From Streptomyces longhuiensis (GTDB lineage: Bacteria > Actinomycetota > Actinomycetes > Streptomycetales > Streptomycetaceae): a DNA stretch of 64,000 nucleotides. The notes under the pieces were generated by a model. That model was not told the DNA's origin and did no database searches. It saw only the letters and a program-made list of their open reading frames with translations. The position numbers were made by a program, and so were the translations under genes. The stretch's first letter is position 1; every line of letters starts with the position of its first letter. The stretch lies in NCBI RefSeq assembly GCF_020616555.1, contig NZ_CP085173.1, positions 2,604,001 to 2,668,000 of the forward strand, read 5' to 3'. Positions 61,451-64,000 of the stretch are shown here, one piece after another.

Positions 61451-62490
61451 AGCTGGGTGACCTTCCGCCGGCGCACGAGGTAGATGAAGACCGGGCCGCC
61501 GATGATCGCCGTGACGATACCGACCTGGACCTCGGCGGGCCGTGCCACGAGCCGGCCGAGGACGTCCGCGCCGAGCAGCAGTACGGGCGACAGGACAGCG
61601 GAGAACGGCAGGATCCAGCGCAGGTCGGGGCCGGTGAAGGAGCGGACGACGTGCGGCACCATCAGGCCGACGAACACGATGGGCCCGCAGGCGGCGGTCG
61701 CGGCGCCGCACAGCAGCGTGGCAGCCGCCATGGACAGCGCACGCGTCCTGTTCAGGTTCGCGCCGAGGGCACGGGCCGTGTCGTCACCCATCGCCATGGC
61801 GTTGAGCGGCCGCGCGAGCCCGAGGGCGAGCACCGAACCGACGGCGATGAACGGCAGCACCTGCCGGATCGTCGACATGTCGGCGGAGACGAGCGACCCC
61901 ACCGTCCAGAAACGCATCTTGCCGAGCGCCGCATTGTCCATGATCATCACGGCCTGGAGATAGCCGTAGAGCGCGGCGCTGATGGCGGTCCCGGCGAGCG
62001 CGAGCCGCACCGGCGTCGCGCTGCGGGTCCCACCGAGGACGTAGACGAGAACGCCCACGGCCGCGGCCCCGAGGAAGGCGAACCACACATAGCCCGTCAG
62101 CGAGGTGACGCCGAAGAAGCTGACGGCGGTGACGACGGCCGCCGAGGCGCCCATGTTGATGCCGAGGAGCCCGGGGTCGGCCAGCGGGTTACGGGTCAGC
62201 GCCTGGAGGACCGCGCCGGAGAGCCCCAGCGCGACACCGGCGAGGAGCCCGAGCAGCGTGCGCGCGAGCCGCTCGCCGACCACGACGTCGCTGAACGTCC
62301 CGGTGTCGTCGAACAGGCCGTGCCACACCTGGTCCACGGACAGGGGTTTCGCACCGATCGCGATGCTCACGACCAGGAGCAGGAGCAGTACGACGACGGC
62401 TCCGAGGAGTCCGACGGCACGTATCGCCCGGCGGTTCGGGGGCGCGGCGGCGGTGTCCGCGCGCTGTTCGGGGGGACTGTCGACCAACAC
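61447..62490 (-). CDS. Iron-siderophore ABC permease (FecC-like)
   Basis: This 347-residue FecCD-family permease is the first gene of the operon. Motifs are ERLARTLLGLLAGVALGLSGAVLQALTRNPLADPGLLG in parts, MGDDTARALGANLNRTRAL and GPIVFVGLMVPHVVRS. The start is GTG at 62488-62490. A -10 (TAACCT) and an iron box lie immediately upstream without a Shine-Dalgarno, so the message is probably leaderless. No siderophore-binding lipoprotein gene is in the window, so it must be elsewhere. Confidence 0.94.
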   Translation of the reverse strand: MLVDSPPEQRADTAAAPPNRRAIRAVGLLGAVVVLLLLLVVSIAIGAKPLSVDQVWHGLFDDTGTFSDVVVGERLARTLLGLLAGVALGLSGAVLQALTRNPLADPGLLGINMGASAAVVTAVSFFGVTSLTGYVWFAFLGAAAVGVLVYVLGGTRSATPVRLALAGTAISAALYGYLQAVMIMDNAALGKMRFWTVGSLVSADMSTIRQVLPFIAVGSVLALGLARPLNAMAMGDDTARALGANLNRTRALSMAAATLLCGAATAACGPIVFVGLMVPHVVRSFTGPDLRWILPFSAVLSPVLLLGADVLGRLVARPAEVQVGIVTAIIGGPVFIYLVRRRKVTQL

Positions 62491-62494
62491 GTGG

Positions 62495-62513
62495 TTAGGT
62501 TAGCCTACCCTCG
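62495..62513 (-). promoter_or_regulatory. DmdR/DtxR-type iron box overlapping the -10
   Basis: TTAGGTTAGCCTACCCTCG matches the DmdR consensus TTAGGTTAGGCTAACCTAA at 15 of 19 positions. On the minus strand its TAACCT (complement of 62497-62502) is 6 nt before the GTG of the first permease gene. Iron-loaded DmdR1 bound here would block the promoter. Confidence 0.75.
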
Positions 62514-62631
62514 TCGCCCTCTTCGAGGTCGCTACCGAGGGAGAAGCCCGGGAGACACCGGGTGGCACCGTGAAGCTCGGGGAAGCGCAGGGACCCCACC
62601 CGCCGGTACGCGCCTCCCCACCCGCGCCGAC

Positions 62632-63660
62632 TCAAACCCCCAGCCGCGCCAGCGCCTTCGCACCGTCGAGCCCGCAGGTCCCGTCCCCGGCCGCCGTCCA
62701 GGCCGCCGCGCACAGCGCCCGCAGCCCGTCGATCGCCTCGCCGTCCCCCTCCAGCTCAAGACGCTCGTCGCCCGCGGTCGCGACCCAGCCCCCGCACGCG
62801 AACCCATCCCCCCGCGCCACGACCTCCGGCTGTCCCGTGAGCAGCCCCCGCAGATCGACGTCGACATACGTGGGCCGGTGCTGGGGCGGCGCGGCGAGCA
62901 GCTGCGCGCCGTCGGTGACGCCGGTCAGGACGAGCAGCGAGTCCACCTCCCCGTTGAACGCGCCCTCGATGTCCGTGTCGAGGCGGTCCCCGATCACCAA
63001 CGGCCGCTCCGCGCCGGTGCGCAGGATCGTCTCGCGGTGCATCGGAGGCAGCGGCTTGCCGGCCACCTGCGGCTGCGCACCCGTCGCGATTCGGACGACC
63101 TCGACCGCCGCGCCGTTGCCCGGAGCGATGCCGCGCGCGCTCGGAATGGTCAGGTCCGTATTCGAAGCGAACCACGGCACACCGCGCGCGATCGCGTAAC
63201 AGGCCTCCGCGAACCGCCCCCAGGCCAGGTCGGGCCCCCCGTACCCCTGCACCACCGCCACCGGCTCGTCGTCGGCGGAGTCCACCGGCTCGAGCCCGCG
63301 CTCTCGCAGCGCGACCCGCAGCCCCTCCCCGCCGATCACCAACACCCGCGACCCGTCCGGCACTTGCTCACTGATCAGGCGCGCCACGGCCTGCGCCGAC
63401 GTGATGACGTCCGCCGCGTCCGTCGGAATCCCCAGCTCCGTCAGATGCTCGGCCACGGCGTCCGGCGTACGCAGCGCGTTGTTCGTGACGTACGCGAGCC
63501 CCATGCCCGCCCCACGCGCCACGGCGAGCGACTCGGGGGCGTGCGCGATGGCGTCACCGCCCGCGTACACCACCCCGTCGAGGTCGAGCAGCGCCGTGTC
63601 GTACGCCTCGTTCAGCGCCCGCCGACTGCCTTCGGGCCGCGTCCTAACGGTCTGGCTCAT
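62632..63660 (-). CDS. HAD-superfamily phosphatase, NagD-like
   Basis: This 342-residue HAD IIA-type phosphatase starts at ATG 63658-63660 with GAGGAG upstream. Motif I is LLDLDGVVYAGGDAI (D-x-D), motif II lies in YVTNNALRTPDAVAEHL (the TNN of NagD-like enzymes), motif III Lys in VAGKPLPPM, and motif IV in VIGDRLDTDIEGAF. The cap region is of the C2 type. Substrates may be sugar or nucleotide monophosphates or glycerol phosphate. A promoter and the divergent DUF1015 gene lie upstream. Confidence 0.93.
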   Translation of the reverse strand: MSQTVRTRPEGSRRALNEAYDTALLDLDGVVYAGGDAIAHAPESLAVARGAGMGLAYVTNNALRTPDAVAEHLTELGIPTDAADVITSAQAVARLISEQVPDGSRVLVIGGEGLRVALRERGLEPVDSADDEPVAVVQGYGGPDLAWGRFAEACYAIARGVPWFASNTDLTIPSARGIAPGNGAAVEVVRIATGAQPQVAGKPLPPMHRETILRTGAERPLVIGDRLDTDIEGAFNGEVDSLLVLTGVTDGAQLLAAPPQHRPTYVDVDLRGLLTGQPEVVARGDGFACGGWVATAGDERLELEGDGEAIDGLRALCAAAWTAAGDGTCGLDGAKALARLGV

Positions 63661-63720
63661 TACACATCGCTCCTCGTTCGATCCCACTCCCCCGATCATC
63701 GCTCATGCCACTGACACACA

Positions 63721-63726
63721 TACGAT
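63721..63726 (+). promoter_or_regulatory. -10 element TACGAT, leaderless start
   Basis: TACGAT is followed by 6 nt and the ATG at 63733; no Shine-Dalgarno is present. Confidence 0.5.
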
Positions 63727-63732
63727 GCAGCA

Positions 63733-64000
63733 ATGAACACTGCAGGTCCCCCAGGTCCGACGGGCAGCGACGGCCTCGACCTGATCCCGTTCAGGGGTGT
63801 GCGTTACGTCCCCGAGCGCGTGGGCAGCCTCGCCGCCGTGACGTCACCCCCGTACGACGTGGTCGTGCGCCCCGACGGCCTGCACCACCTGGAGTCCGCG
63901 GACCCGCACAACATCGTCCGCCTGATCCTCCCGCAGGCCGTCTCCCCGGACACCCGCAACGCCCTCGCGGCCGACACCCTGCGCCACTGGCTGTCCGAGG
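63733..64000 (+). CDS. DUF1015 family protein (5' part, truncated by window end)
   Basis: The first 89 codons of a DUF1015 protein are visible, cut at the window end. The start of the family is recognisable: LIPFRGVRYVPERVGSL, TSPPYDVV and HNIVRLILP, which match the conserved F-R-G/A-R-Y, SPPYDV and N-x-V-R-L motifs. DUF1015 proteins are uncharacterised and sometimes linked to serine metabolism. It is divergent from the HAD phosphatase and starts without a Shine-Dalgarno. Confidence 0.9.
   Translation, partial: MNTAGPPGPTGSDGLDLIPFRGVRYVPERVGSLAAVTSPPYDVVVRPDGLHHLESADPHNIVRLILPQAVSPDTRNALAADTLRHWLSE

Overview
The window is a gene-dense piece of a Streptomyces chromosome (inference). The evidence is very high GC with strong third-position GC bias, frequent GTG/TTG starts, ATGA/GTGA operon overlaps, streptogrisin-type secreted proteases, a SepF-like divisome protein, an Rpf-like LysM hydrolase, a DmdR-type iron box, and a gene order (sepF-like ... 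der-plsC-cmk-tyrA-aroH ... rluB-scpB-scpA-parA-ald ... pyrG ... recN-nadK-tlyA) that I recall from the Streptomyces core. No tRNA, rRNA, CRISPR array, transposon or prophage was seen.

Layout. 1-2.7 kb: two S1E (streptogrisin-like) proteases, one truncated by the window edge, flanking a slipin. 3.0-13.1 kb: the most distinctive region. A minus-strand operon carries two polar-amino-acid ABC permeases, one ATPase, a lipoprotein binding protein, an FAD/NAD(P)-binding protein, two flavin-dependent (LLM) monooxygenases and a DUF1684 protein. Divergent to it is a second binding lipoprotein preceded by a 23-codon leader peptide ending SASC, the signature of actinobacterial cysteine-responsive leaders. 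The gene set mirrors the Bacillus ytmI/tcyJKLMN-type locus for import and oxidative salvage of modified sulfur amino acids, so I read it as a sulfur-starvation scavenging system. 13.2-26 kb: a DUF5685 protein with an extremely Cys-rich tail, a SepF-like protein, an MFS exporter, a PIG-V-like membrane protein, a PAP2 phosphatase, an I78 inhibitor, a stand-alone ctaD, a WYL regulator, a glycosyltransferase with an unknown partner, and an Rpf/LysM protein.

26.5-33 kb: two hypotheticals, then a compact biosynthetic/essential operon (aroH-tyrA-cmk-plsC-like-der). 33-36.5 kb: two RlaP-type nucleotidyltransferases, an ADP-ribosylglycohydrolase and a NUDIX/winged-helix (NrtR-like) regulator behind a large perfect-looking operator palindrome. 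36.5-43 kb: chromosome segregation genes (rluB, scpB, scpA, a DNA-binding-like protein, parA) and ald. 43-53.8 kb: a STAND ATPase, a NUDIX ADP-ribose pyrophosphatase, pyrG, a GH15 glucosidase, a PucR regulator, a GT4 glycosyltransferase and a MraY-like membrane protein. 53.8-64 kb: recN, an orphan FtsX permease, nadK, tlyA, two small genes, an iron-siderophore ABC transporter under an iron box, a NagD-like phosphatase and the start of a DUF1015 gene.

A recurring feature is a -10-like hexamer (TAGCGT, TACGAT and similar) 6-8 nt before a start codon with no Shine-Dalgarno. It is seen at ten genes and implies leaderless transcripts. Functions are inferred from motif recognition and family knowledge; no database search was run.
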